Assembly (NCBI RefSeq): GCF_963678635.1
Contig: NC_087065.1
Coordinates: 66,993,374-67,057,373, forward strand
Length of the DNA stretch: 64,000 nt
Origin: Symsagittifera roscoffensis
Taxonomy: Eukaryota; Xenacoelomorpha; Acoela; Convolutidae
Direction of reading: 5' to 3'
The position numbers were made by a program, and so were the translations under genes. This document shows positions 1 to 9,226 of this stretch, piece after piece; position 1 is the stretch's first letter, and each line of letters starts with the position of its first letter. The notes beneath the pieces are model-generated. The model was given only the letters and a program-made list of their open reading frames with translations. It had not been told where the DNA came from and did not search any database.

Positions 1-179
1 GTCAACTAATTTCTAAGTTAAATTCAAATCTCTCTGGTGCTGAAATTACAAGTAATTCCAGCACTTACAAATAAGTGGGTTGTTAGTTAGAGGAATCATG
101 ATTGGTTAATATTAAATACTTTACAGTGGTAAAATATCTAATTTATCCAATCATAAAATATAGTTTAGATCAGGTTCCA
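1..179 (-). repeat. 3' LTR of copy A, partial
   Basis: Matches 19976-20154 nearly base for base and ends in the same TTCCA, which is the TG start of the LTR on the minus strand. About five differences from the paired 5' LTR are visible over this stretch. It keeps the palindrome at 37-64 with one mismatch. Confidence 0.92.
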
Positions 180-189
180 CCCATCCGGG
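180..189 (-). promoter_or_regulatory. Candidate polypurine tract next to 3' LTR (copy A)
   Basis: On the minus strand CCCGGATGGG lies directly against the TGGAACC start of the LTR, and the same decamer is present in copy B. Position fits the plus-strand primer site of an LTR element, although the tract is short and not pure purine. Confidence 0.45.
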
Positions 190-1679
190 TTTTACAGAGT
201 TTTTTAGAATTATCTTTCTGCAATTCAAATGATGGATGATGAACGTTGGTATTCGGCGAACATCGTATTCTTGTCCGGTTCCTCTTGTTAGAGAAGTTCC
301 AGGACGCTGGAGTTAGGGACATCAATCGTTGTGTCGTTTTGTGACAACGACTGTGTTCCCCAAAGAAATCAATCTGGTTTGACGGGTTTTTCTGTATTAT
401 GTAGAGAACGTGTTTTGTGTTCAACCTCGTCTGGGAATGGCGTGGAGATTGTGTGTGGAAGGGATGCCTTGTAACCCGGATTTGTACGTATACTTGAACA
501 TCGAGGTGGTCATTGGTCTAGTTCAATGAAGTCCTTTTCTGCGAAGTCAAGTCGTACTCTAAATCCTTTGAGTTGTGATTGTGGACGGCATATCGGTTGT
601 GGTTGGCCATTCTTGTTCGAGTGCAATGGGATCATTTTGTCTTTGGATGTTCGTCTTTGTTGTTGTGTGTTGATCTATATACTGCAAGGTATGATTTACA
701 TTTTATAAAATTTTTATTAGTTTGGTTTTTTAATTATGAATTTAGTTAGTTGTTTTCACAAAAGCATTTTGTTTTAGTTCTGTTATTTTGAAGAGTTACT
801 CACCCTTGAGTACCTCTTACTAAAAATAGAAGTGTGGTCACAAAGCGTGGATGTAGCGCGGTGGGTTAGGCTGGCTATTGAGCATGCTCAGGACGTCCTC
901 TCTGGTGGGTTAGGCCAGGAGTGGGAGTATGGTTTCGTGCGGTTTCTTTGAGAGGTCCTGTTATGTGATAACATTTTATGTTGGGTTTATGTTGGTCTTT
1001 CTTATGTTTCTTTGGCTGTTCCTTTTTTCAAAAATCAATTGTTTTTTTTATGGGTTTGTCTTTTGACTTTTTTGTGTTTTATTATTTCTTTCTTAGATTT
1101 TATAATAGTCTTCAAAAGAATAAATTATCCAGTTTTAAACAGGGTTAATCCGGTTTGGGTACCGTTGGTTTTTTTTTCTTAGTCATGCTGTTATTTTATG
1201 ATTTGTGGTGTTTAGTAAGCTGCGTTGGTTAGTTTGGTTTAGTATATAATTCCTTTCCAACCGGGTTAAAGGAAAGTTTGAAACTTGTTATCGTGTGTTA
1301 GAGTTGTTGAGTGTGAAAACGTGAAACTTAAAATTATTATTTAAACAATTCTTCGTGGGCGAGCTGTGCGAATTCGGATAGAATTCCTGTGCGAGTGAAT
1401 GAAAATATCAAAAGGTTAGTACTGCATTTTCATTTTATCAATTTATTACATGGAATTTCAATTTTACTGCTAGTTTTGGGGGAAATTTAAAGTTATAAAT
1501 TTCCATCATAACTAAATTTACTGCTTTATGGGGAAATAATTTATAAATTAATTTACTACATTTGGTATGAATTTTATCAGATTATCTTGTGTAAAATATT
1601 AATGAAGTTTAGAAGAATTTTAACAAGTTTATTTTATATTTTTCTTTTCTGTTTTTTGCAGATGATCGTGGTATGAAGA
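190..1679 (-). other. Long 3' non-coding region of copy A
   Basis: About 1.5 kb downstream of ORF Y with no sense ORF that copy B supports. It holds a hairpin at 791-818, a 10-bp palindrome (GAGCATGCTC) near 880, and a candidate splice acceptor near 1387 preceded by TACTAAC at 1415-1421. An open frame on the plus strand (526-708) is judged spurious. Confidence 0.6.
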
Positions 1680-1765
1680 CTAAAAATGTAAAAGAAACAT
1701 GAGTAAAGAATGGTTAGTACTAATTTTAAATTTATTAGTTAAGAATATTTTTAAATTATACTTAC
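1680..1765 (-). other. Candidate spliceosomal intron just after ORF Y (copy A)
   Basis: On the minus strand CAG|GTAAGTAT begins three bases after the ORF Y stop codon. TACTAAC follows at 1719-1713, then a pyrimidine-rich run ending TTTTTAG at 1680. The 86-nt intron fits all three consensus signals. Copy B has the same donor, an ACTAAC and an acceptor at 43047-43124. Confidence 0.5.
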
Positions 1766-1768
1766 CTG

Positions 1769-3580
1769 TCAATCGTCTGGGAAAAAGCCGTGGGGAAAGA
1801 TGTCGTGTATTATATCCGAAATTGTTAGTAATTTTGCTAGTATGCGAATGATGTTTTTAGTTTGGAGCAGTGGCCAAAGCAATTGAAGTGCTTTAATGGT
1901 TTTTAGTTCTTCGGTGCCTACTGCAAACTCATAAGGTGTGTTTTGAATGAGGTTATATATTTTGTGATTATATTTAGTATTGTGAATAAATTCTAATGTT
2001 GGGATTTCTATAGGTTGGATAAATTCATGTGGGATAAGGAAGGGTCTGGATTCTTCGACATTAAAGGTCTTCGTGATGGGACAAAAAATATACATTTGTG
2101 TTACTGGGTCATAATTGCGGAGGATGCCGTGGAGGTTAGTATCCTTGATGCAATAGGTGAAATTAAGAAAAAATGGTGAAGTGTACTTCGAGTTAAGAGA
2201 CTGAAAACGATGGTGTGGTTGTCTTGATGGAGTATGTAAATCAAAATGATTTTGTATAAAGCGATAGTATGTATATGTATGAGTCTGTTTAGTGCGTAAC
2301 ATAATGTCGTGTGAACAGTGCAAATTGCGTTCATGTGGTGCAAGGAAGTGAAAGGTTAGTGAAAATAACTGAAATTTTTCTTTAAAACTTTCGTAAGCTT
2401 GAATATCAGTTGGTGCTTCAGAAATGATGTGATCATAATTTCGATCAAAAATATTAAGTGTGAATACATATGACGTTTTGATGAAGATTTTTTCTGTTAG
2501 TTGTGGGTTAGCGAAGCGGTCGTCATCTAGAAATTGGTCTTGATTAGTTCGGATGATATTATGGTCGTAATATTTTTTTGTAAATTCGTTAGCTCGGGGT
2601 GCAGTGAATGTTTTTAGTGATTTTTTATATCCTATATAAGTAAATTGTCTAGGTGTTAGTGTTGTGGTGAGTCTATATAGCATATCTTTATTCTTTTCTA
2701 TATCGTTATGAGTACTAGATAGTGACAGGCAAAGGGGATTAGTAAAATGGTAATATGCTGTCCAATGAAGTGTTGGTATTAAAACATGTTCATCTACAAA
2801 ACTACGTGTGTCGTTAGTGTCGTTAGGTGTGTTTAAAGTATATTGTGGGAATGAGGGTAAGGTGATTGCTAAAAAATCTTTCGTGTTGGTGTGGTGTGGA
2901 TGGTTTATATATTCGCAGGCTGTTCCTGGTTTGGTCGGGAATGGATGGTTAGGGAATTTTCTTTTAAAAGTGCGATAAGCTCGGTGAGTGCTATTTGATG
3001 ATTCGGTGGATGTGGATGATTTTGCTATTGATGCAGTGTAAGCTGAGAAGGGTGTAGGAGTAGGTGGGTTTGAGGATTCTATTGTGGATGAAATTTGATT
3101 TATAGTGAGGATGTTAGGGTGTATTAGCTGTTGTTGTAGGGTGATAAAATTATCGAGTTCTTGGAAGATTTTGGGGGTATCTGGAGAATTATTAGATGAT
3201 CGGTCGGAATGAAATGGAGAATAGGTTGGGGTTACTTGTGAAGCATAAGAAGGAGTAGAAACGGATGGGAGTGGGTTATTTGGTGGGATCGGTTGAAAAG
3301 GGGGTTTTGAAAAAACTGAGGAGTTGGTTTGGAAATTATTGGATGGAGATGGTTCGGAGTCTGCAAATTTGTCAGGGGTTTCTATATTAGGGTTATTAAG
3401 TTGTGAAATGGAGTATAAAACTGAAATATCTGAATTAGTATCCGAATTCATGCTTGATGATATATTAATAGTTGGAAAATCGGGTGGTGGGAAAGCAAAA
3501 AGTGGGATTATTGGGATTGGAGTGTGGAGGTTGGTTGGATGGGAATTTGAGCGGTGTAGGGATCCAAGTTGTCGGCTCAT
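1769..3580 (-). CDS. ORF Y: unrecognised 603-residue protein downstream of env (copy A)
   Basis: Open for 603 codons in a copy whose other large genes are broken. I do not recognise the family. Residues 1 to about 200 are rich in Ser, Pro, Thr and Asn and look disordered. From about residue 210 composition changes to a folded-looking domain rich in Phe, Tyr, His and Ile, ending in FFPDD. There is no signal peptide and no clear membrane segment. The ATG lies 7 nt past the env stop in another reading frame, so it is probably translated from a spliced or coupled message. The C-terminal two thirds is well conserved in copy B, where one frameshift splits the gene. A splice donor follows the stop. 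Its position resembles that of accessory genes in complex retroviruses, but any function is unknown. Confidence 0.75.
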   Translation of the reverse strand: MSRQLGSLHRSNSHPTNLHTPIPIIPLFAFPPPDFPTINISSSMNSDTNSDISVLYSISQLNNPNIETPDKFADSEPSPSNNFQTNSSVFSKPPFQPIPPNNPLPSVSTPSYASQVTPTYSPFHSDRSSNNSPDTPKIFQELDNFITLQQQLIHPNILTINQISSTIESSNPPTPTPFSAYTASIAKSSTSTESSNSTHRAYRTFKRKFPNHPFPTKPGTACEYINHPHHTNTKDFLAITLPSFPQYTLNTPNDTNDTRSFVDEHVLIPTLHWTAYYHFTNPLCLSLSSTHNDIEKNKDMLYRLTTTLTPRQFTYIGYKKSLKTFTAPRANEFTKKYYDHNIIRTNQDQFLDDDRFANPQLTEKIFIKTSYVFTLNIFDRNYDHIISEAPTDIQAYESFKEKFQLFSLTFHFLAPHERNLHCSHDIMLRTKQTHTYTYYRFIQNHFDLHTPSRQPHHRFQSLNSKYTSPFFLNFTYCIKDTNLHGILRNYDPVTQMYIFCPITKTFNVEESRPFLIPHEFIQPIEIPTLEFIHNTKYNHKIYNLIQNTPYEFAVGTEELKTIKALQLLWPLLQTKNIIRILAKLLTISDIIHDIFPHGFFPDD

Positions 3581-3587
3581 CGTGGGG

Positions 3588-6198
3588 CTAAAAAAAATGA
3601 TTATTTTGAGACTGAAAAGTGGTGGTATGGGGTTGTTCTATAATTTGTTCATATGTCTTATCATCTTGTGAATGATGTGTCATTATATGTTGTATGGGAC
3701 TTTGCGATATGTTTTGTCTAAAATTTGGGTTATGTGTTATTGCTACGTTTCGGAAATTACGTGGGACTAAGGATAATGGATGGTTATGTGGTAGGGGTGG
3801 CAACTGTGGTGCGGTAGGTGTTACATCTATGTTATTATGTTCTTCGTCGTATGTGTTCTGTCTTGTCGCTATTTTTGTATTATATTCTTTTATTTGTGCG
3901 TCTAGAAGAATTTTGTTAATTGATGATGAAAAAATTCCAAAAAATCCTGCAAATAGTATGCTTGCTACACTTGCTTGTCTATTTACTTGTGTGTGTATAG
4001 CGCATGTGTTATAGATTCCTTTTAAAAGTAAGAAAAGAAATCCTATAAAGTTAAACATTGCGTATAGGATAGTTAATTTTTCTAAGATGTAATAGGGCCA
4101 TCCTAGAAAATCGAGAATTTCATTTTTTAGTGTAACAAAGCTAAAAATATTTATAGGTGAAATATCTTGTGGTCTGTATTTTTCACTGTTTAGATATATA
4201 TAGTCTTTAATTTCTTTAAAATATCCGCTATAATCTTGTGTATAAATATCTGCAAATCCTGCGGTTTCGGCAAGTTTGCGTAAATTTTGGTCAATTGATT
4301 GTCTTTGTATAGTGTCCATTTGTGTTAATAGTTCTTGGAATTGTTGTGTTCTAATGTGTTGTTGGATATCTGATTTTGAATATATTCCAATTGATTGTAA
4401 ATCAATATTTGGATTACGAGCAATAGCTCTGATGCTTTCGGGTGAAAGTTTTTTGAGTGATTGCATTAACGTGGGGTATGGAGTAAGAAGATAATATTTA
4501 TCTTCATCAGGGTTCAATTGTATTACATTGTGGCTATTTTTTGATCCACATGGGACTGCGGTATCCCAAAAATATGTTCGTCTTGAAAGTGTGTCAACAA
4601 AATGTACCTTATTTTTATAAAAGATAGGGATTCTTTTATAGCAGCGTTTATCTTCAAAAACATATAGTGGTGATACTTTTTTGGTACAAGTATAAAACCA
4701 TAAAATGTTTCCTTCGTAGTCTAGAAAATTTGATCTATTTCCTGATAATAAATATCCTGCGTAGGGTAGTTTTAACAATGCTAGTGCGAGTGATTGTAGG
4801 ATTTGTGTCCTTTCTAATTCGCATAGTTGGTGAAGTGTTTCTAATTTGGAGAGTAACATTTCTTGAAAAATTCGACTAATCGTGTAGTCTAACTTCATAT
4901 CTAAGTAGATATCATAGTAGATTTTACCAAAATAAGTATTATTCATTAGTGATAGTTCTTGTAAACGTGTGCTTCTAGTGTCATGTGGCTTTAGTTTTCC
5001 ACCAGGTTGACCATTACTTTTTTGAAAGTTAACTGGTATATATGATGTTCCTTCGTGTAGAGGGTGACCTGTGGCATAAGGGTCAATTTTTATTTTTCCA
5101 GTGGTCATGTCGAAACCTTTTTCGTATTCAACTAATATTTCAGAATATTGTGTTTTGTGAAGTGGGTTTCTGTATTTGCATGCGATTTCTGTTTCTTGAT
5201 ATATTTGGAAACGTGTTAATTTATTTTCTATATTATGGAGATTTCGAAAATCAGTAATTTGTTTTCGTGATGGATGAACTTGTTCATATGGAATTGATTG
5301 TATAAAATATTTTTCGTGAAATTTTATCATTCGAGCGTGTATTTTTGCTACTTGAAATGTTGTGCATGTATCTTCGGGAAACCAAACAAATGTTGCTTGT
5401 GTCCGTGTTGTAGGATTACAATAACGTTGATCGTTTTTACAAGGTAATCTTATTCCTTGATAGATCATTGTGTTGTCGGATAAATCTCGTGTGAGTTGTA
5501 TTTTTTCGAGTTGTATTTTCCAATCGAAAAACATTATTTCTTGATATCCTTTGTTTTTTGTGTATGCTTTGCAATTTGATGAATTATTTATACCAATGTG
5601 TGTATCCAGTGCTTAGCGTGTATGTCATAAGTTAATCTTCCGTGTGCGCTGTTGTATGGGTAATTTTTTCATCTAGTTTTATATGTCCTTGATATCTTTC
5701 AAGTTCTGCTTGATGTACAGAATCGGCAAAGACTTGAAAATACACTAGTTTTCTGTCGGTGTCTTTATTTCTTGTGATATTTAATCTGAGTAGCTCGTTT
5801 TTACAATCATCGGGATTTAGATGTAGAAGTCGTTCTATATTACTTTGGTAGAATGATTCGTGGTCAAGTCGGTTTTTATTTCCGTTTGAAACTTGTGAAC
5901 AATGTACTTTCTTTTCGGAAAATGTTGCTGTAAATTTATATCCTGCGACTGTTGTTGCTTGGGCTTTTGAATACAGTGTCGCTATTACATTTGTGTTTTT
6001 AATATTTTGTGGTTCCGTTTCGCATTGTGATACTTGATTTATTGCATATTTGTGTAGTGTTTTTTGTTCATTTTCTTCACAATCGTAGTGTGTTACTAAT
6101 AAAACCTGGATTCCTGTGCGTGGAGAAGGATTTGGGTTCTGATCGGAAAATGTTAGAAAAAAGATTTGTTGAACTATCAATATTTTTAGAATATACAT
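3588..6198 (-). pseudogene. env: env-like membrane glycoprotein, broken (copy A)
   Basis: Starts at the ATG at 6198, which overlaps the end of ORF X by 13 bases, with a hydrophobic signal-like segment. The first frame is lost near 5650 by small indels, and a 648-codon frame resumes at 5534. The ectodomain has about a dozen cysteines, N-glycosylation sequons and a Trp-Phe-Pro-Glu-Asp-x-Cys block. Near residues 484-538 of the second part come one long and one shorter hydrophobic segment, then a ~110-residue Pro/His/Gln-rich tail carrying PTAP and PPLP. From family knowledge I think the Cys/Trp pattern resembles chuvirus-type (class III-like) glycoproteins; that is inference by eye. The expected role is a virion surface fusion protein. 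Breaks: at least two indels plus an in-frame stop around 5600-5660. Confidence 0.75.
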
Positions 6199-6818
6199 GT
6201 GTATGATAATCCTGAGTATGGGTTATAAAGTGTGATGTAACCAATTGTCTTTTTGGTATATCTGTTGTATTTATATATTACTTCAGTTGTTATAAATGGT
6301 GGTGGTAGCGATTGAGCTGTTATATTGGGTGGGTTTAATGGGTAAGGATGTTGAGCAATGTTGTTAAGTTTAACCGCGATTTCAAATTTTAATTGTAGAC
6401 TATTTTGTTGGAGTATTTGGATGTTATGGTCACGAATGTCTTCGTGGATGTCTTGTCTATATTGTAGTCTATGGAGTGCCCAATTGTGGAGTCGGTTAAT
6501 TTCTGGATGTTGTCCAAATAATGGTGGGGGTGCTGTGAACGTGTTCCAATCTAATCTTAAAGGGATATTTGTTGATGATTGTTCTCGATATCTAGCGTCG
6601 AGGTTAATTGGAAAATTTAGGGGGAAAGGCGTCGGTGAAATCTGGCTTATTGATGGTGTTGACGGTAGTGATAATGTTTCTGGTAGTGATGATGATGTTG
6701 TTGTATCCGTAGAAATATCTATTGGGTCATTTATTAAGTTTGGTTCACCTTGTGTGAATGAGTGTGTTGTCCAATATGGTAGTCGTGATGTTTGGTTGGG
6801 GGGGGGGGGTTAAAGGGA
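5317..6818 (-). repeat. Internal tandem duplication in copy A, left unit
   Basis: This 1.50-kb stretch (3' part of ORF X and 5' part of env) is repeated at 6821-8293. Both units begin at TGAAATTTTATC and end at TTAAAGGGA. Copy B has a single version. The units differ by scattered substitutions and small indels, so the event is not very recent. Confidence 0.9.
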
Positions 6819-6820
6819 AA
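6186..6820 (-). pseudogene. ORF X, second partial copy (copy A duplication)
   Basis: Made by the tandem duplication; in sense it starts at the junction near 6820, so it lacks the N-terminal half. The frame stays open to its TAA at 6186-6188 and encodes a Ser/Thr/Pro-rich stretch, then a more regular region with repeated Asn, His and Gln, and a C-terminal segment ending SYTCIF. Here a TCA stands where the first copy has a TAA stop. With no start of its own it is probably a duplication by-product. Confidence 0.6.
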
Positions 6821-7679
6821 TGAAATTTTATCATTCGAGCGTGTATTTTTGCTACTTGAACTGTTGTGCATGTATCTTCGGGAAACCAAACAATTGTTGC
6901 TTGTGTCCGTGTTGTAGGATCACAATAACCTTGATCGTTTTTACAAGGTAATCTAATTCCTTGATAGATCATTGTGTTGTCGGATAAATCTCGTGTGAGT
7001 TGTATTTTTTCGAGTTGTATTTTCCAATCGAAAAACATTATTTCTTGATATCCTTTATTTTTTGTGTCTGCTTTGCAGTTTGATGGATTATTTATACCAA
7101 TGTGTGGTATCCAGTGCTTATCGTGTATGTCATAAGTTAATCTTCCGTGTGCGCCGTTGTATGGGTATTTTTCATCTAGTTTTATATGTCCTTGATATAC
7201 TTCAAGTTCTGCTTGATGTACAGAATCGGCAAAGACCTGAAAATATACTAGTTTTCTGTCGGTGTTTTTATTTCTTGTGATATTTAATCTGAGTAGCTCG
7301 TTTTTACAATCATCGGGATTTAGATGTAGAAGTCGTTCCAAATTACTTTGGTAGAATGATTCGTGGTCAAGTCGGTTTTTATTTCCGTTTGAAACTTGTG
7401 AACAATGTACTTTCTTTTCGGAAAATGTCGCTGTGAATTTATATCCTTTGAATAAAGTGTCGCTATTACATTTGTTGTTTCTATAGCTTGTGGTTCTGTT
7501 TCGCATTGTGATACTTGATTTATTGCATATTTGTGTAATGTTTTTTGTTCGTTTTCGTCACAATCGTAATGTGTTACTAATAAATCTTGGGGTCCTGTGC
7601 GGGGGGAAGGGTTTATGTTTTCATTTTAGGTTATTAGAAAAAGGAGTTGGAGAAAAATTAAAATTTTTAGAATATACAT
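6821..7679 (-). pseudogene. env: env 5' part, duplicated and truncated (copy A)
   Basis: Begins with the same MYILK start as the main env at 6198 and reads the signal segment, but meets an in-frame stop within about 30 codons. The env frame is open again from 7506 to the junction at 6821, where it runs out of frame into the next ORF X unit. It holds the N-terminal ectodomain, including a Trp-Phe-Pro-Glu-Asp-x-Cys block, and lacks the C-terminal membrane anchor. Confidence 0.7.
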
Positions 7680-8293
7680 GTGTATGACAATCCTGAGTAT
7701 GGGTTATAAAATGTGATGTAACCAATTGTCTTTTTGGTATATCTGTCGTGTTTATATATTACTTCAGTTGTTATAAATGGTGGTGGTAGCGATTGAGCTA
7801 TTATATTGGGGGGTTTAATGGGTAAGGATGTTGAGCAATGTTGTTAAGTTTAACCGTGATTTCAAATTTTAATTGTAGACTTTTTTGTTGGAGTATTTGG
7901 ATGTTATGGTCACGAATGTCTTCGTGGATGTCTTGTCTATATTGTAGTCTATGGAGTGCCCAATAGTGGAGTCGGTTACTTTCTGGATGTTGTCCAAATA
8001 ATGGTGGGGGTGCTGTGAACGTGTTCCAATCTAATCTTAAAGGGATATTTGTTGATGATTGTTCTCGATATCTAGCGTCGAGGTTATTTGGAAAATTTAG
8101 GGGGAAAAACGTCGGTGAAATCTGGCTTATTGATGGTGTTGACGGTAGTGATAATGTTTCTGGTAGTGATGATTATGTTGTTGTATCCGTAGAAATATCT
8201 ATTGGGTCATTTATTAAATTTGGTTCACCTTGTGTGAATGAGTGTGTTGTCCAATATGGTAGTCGTGATGTTTGGTTGGGGGGGTTAAAGGGA
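6821..8293 (-). repeat. Internal tandem duplication in copy A, right unit
   Basis: Second unit of the duplication at 5317-6818, covering the end of ORF X and the start of env. In the sense direction this is the upstream unit. The junction between units sits at 6819-6820 beside a run of ten G on the plus strand. Confidence 0.9.
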
Positions 8294-8807
8294 TTGTCAC
8301 GTATTTGTTCAGATGTTGGTGTTGAACCTAAGTAATCTGAGGGTATACTTGAGGTGCTACGTTGTGAAAGAAGTGTAGGGGTTTCCGGTAGTATGCTAAA
8401 TGGGTTTTCTGGAGTACTTGGTGATGGGGATTGGGGTATATCAAAATGAACTCGGGGGGTTTGAAAATTTCTATTTCGTCGTGGATGTATAAATTTTTAT
8501 TTATTTCAACTGTATTTTGGTTTTGACTAATATTTCTTATTCTACTTAATTCTTGTGTTAATGTTGGGTACAAGTTATATGTTGGTTCACTTAGGGGTGC
8601 CTGTCGCTGAACTGGTTCTAATGGTTCAGATAAGCGAGCGTGTCGTTCTTCAAAAGTGTATGGGTTATCTTGGAAAGAAATTCGTGTGGATGTTTGGGGG
8701 TTTTGGGTAGTTGTAGGTATTGTCGGGTTTTCTTGGGATGATGTCGGTGAAGACTGACTGTGTGATTGTTGGTTAGCAATTTTTGAAGGTTGTCTGATTG
8801 ATTTTTC
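7667..8807 (-). pseudogene. ORF X: Ser/Pro/Gln-rich protein upstream of env (copy A, broken)
   Basis: Comparing both element copies and the internal duplicate shows one conserved frame between the small membrane ORF and env. It has a Gln/Ser/Thr/Pro-rich N-terminal part, a middle with FEERHARLSEP, and a C-terminal part ending SYTCIF that overlaps the env start by 13 bases. Here it is broken by a frameshift near 8500 and a TAA near 8175. No ATG is seen at its start. In this copy the frame is continuous with the membrane ORF across the single TAA at 8808, so readthrough, splicing or a lost start are all possible. I do not recognise the protein. Confidence 0.6.
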
Positions 8808-8996
8808 TTAGTGAAAAAATTTATGTTTATTGTATTGTTCTTCAAAGAAAAGAATTAAAAGGATTGTTGCTAAGGCGAATGTTATGATTGCCTTTTTTAT
8901 ACATTTGCATATTGTCAATATTAGGGATGATAAAAATGTTATAAAAATTACAAATAGTAAAAAAATATCTGTTCTACTAAAAATGGTTCGTATCAT
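8808..8996 (-). CDS. Small membrane ORF 2, 62 residues (copy A)
   Basis: Open and nearly identical in copy B (48669-48857), where almost every residue is kept. It has two hydrophobic segments, about residues 10-31 and 37-51, separated by a short loop with CKCIKK, then a charged tail ending in His. Its ATG overlaps the stop of the preceding ORF as ATGA, which suggests coupled translation. Size and topology resemble viroporin-like proteins, but this is only an analogy. Confidence 0.6.
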   Translation of the reverse strand: MIRTIFSRTDIFLLFVIFITFLSSLILTICKCIKKAIITFALATILLILFFEEQYNKHKFFH

Positions 8997-9226
8997 TTAA
9001 ATAAACTTTGGGTTATCGTACCTGTGAATATGGTCAATGATTTGGGAAATTTGGAGATATATTTCAAATAGGGAGTAGAAAATTTAAAAAAAATATTGCA
9101 AAAAATGATTAAAATTATTATAAAAGCTTCAAAAGTATCAAAGAGAAATATGAATAAAAGTTTAAGTATTGTTAAAAAGTTTATGAAAATGTTGAAAATT
9201 GTATTGACTGATCGAGAGAAGAGCAT
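8993..9226 (-). CDS. Small membrane ORF 1, 77 residues (copy A)
   Basis: Very hydrophobic (Phe, Ile, Leu rich), with one or two membrane-spanning stretches at about residues 10-55. Copy B has a 71-residue homologue at 48869-49084 starting with the same MLFS. Its end overlaps the next ORF by four bases. Sequence conservation is weaker than for the 62-residue ORF. Function unknown. Confidence 0.5.
   Translation of the reverse strand: MLFSRSVNTIFNIFINFLTILKLLFIFLFDTFEAFIIILIIFCNIFFKFSTPYLKYISKFPKSLTIFTGTITQSLFK

Noticed and set aside
526-708. Plus-strand ORF (60 codons) kept in both copies at 526-708 and 41879-42062, a possible antisense gene
   Set aside because: About 12 of 60 residues differ between the copies and most base changes alter the protein, so there is no sign of selection on this frame.
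1414-1661. Plus-strand splice pair (AAAAG|GTTAGT and TTTTGCAG|ATG) suggesting a spliced antisense transcript
   Set aside because: The plus strand is T-rich throughout, so pyrimidine tracts are common. The GTTAGTA is the reverse complement of the sense TACTAAC, which explains its conservation.
8328-8845. Open frames at 8328-8573 and 8618-8845 as separate small genes
   Set aside because: Comparison with copy B shows they are other frames of the broken ORF X.
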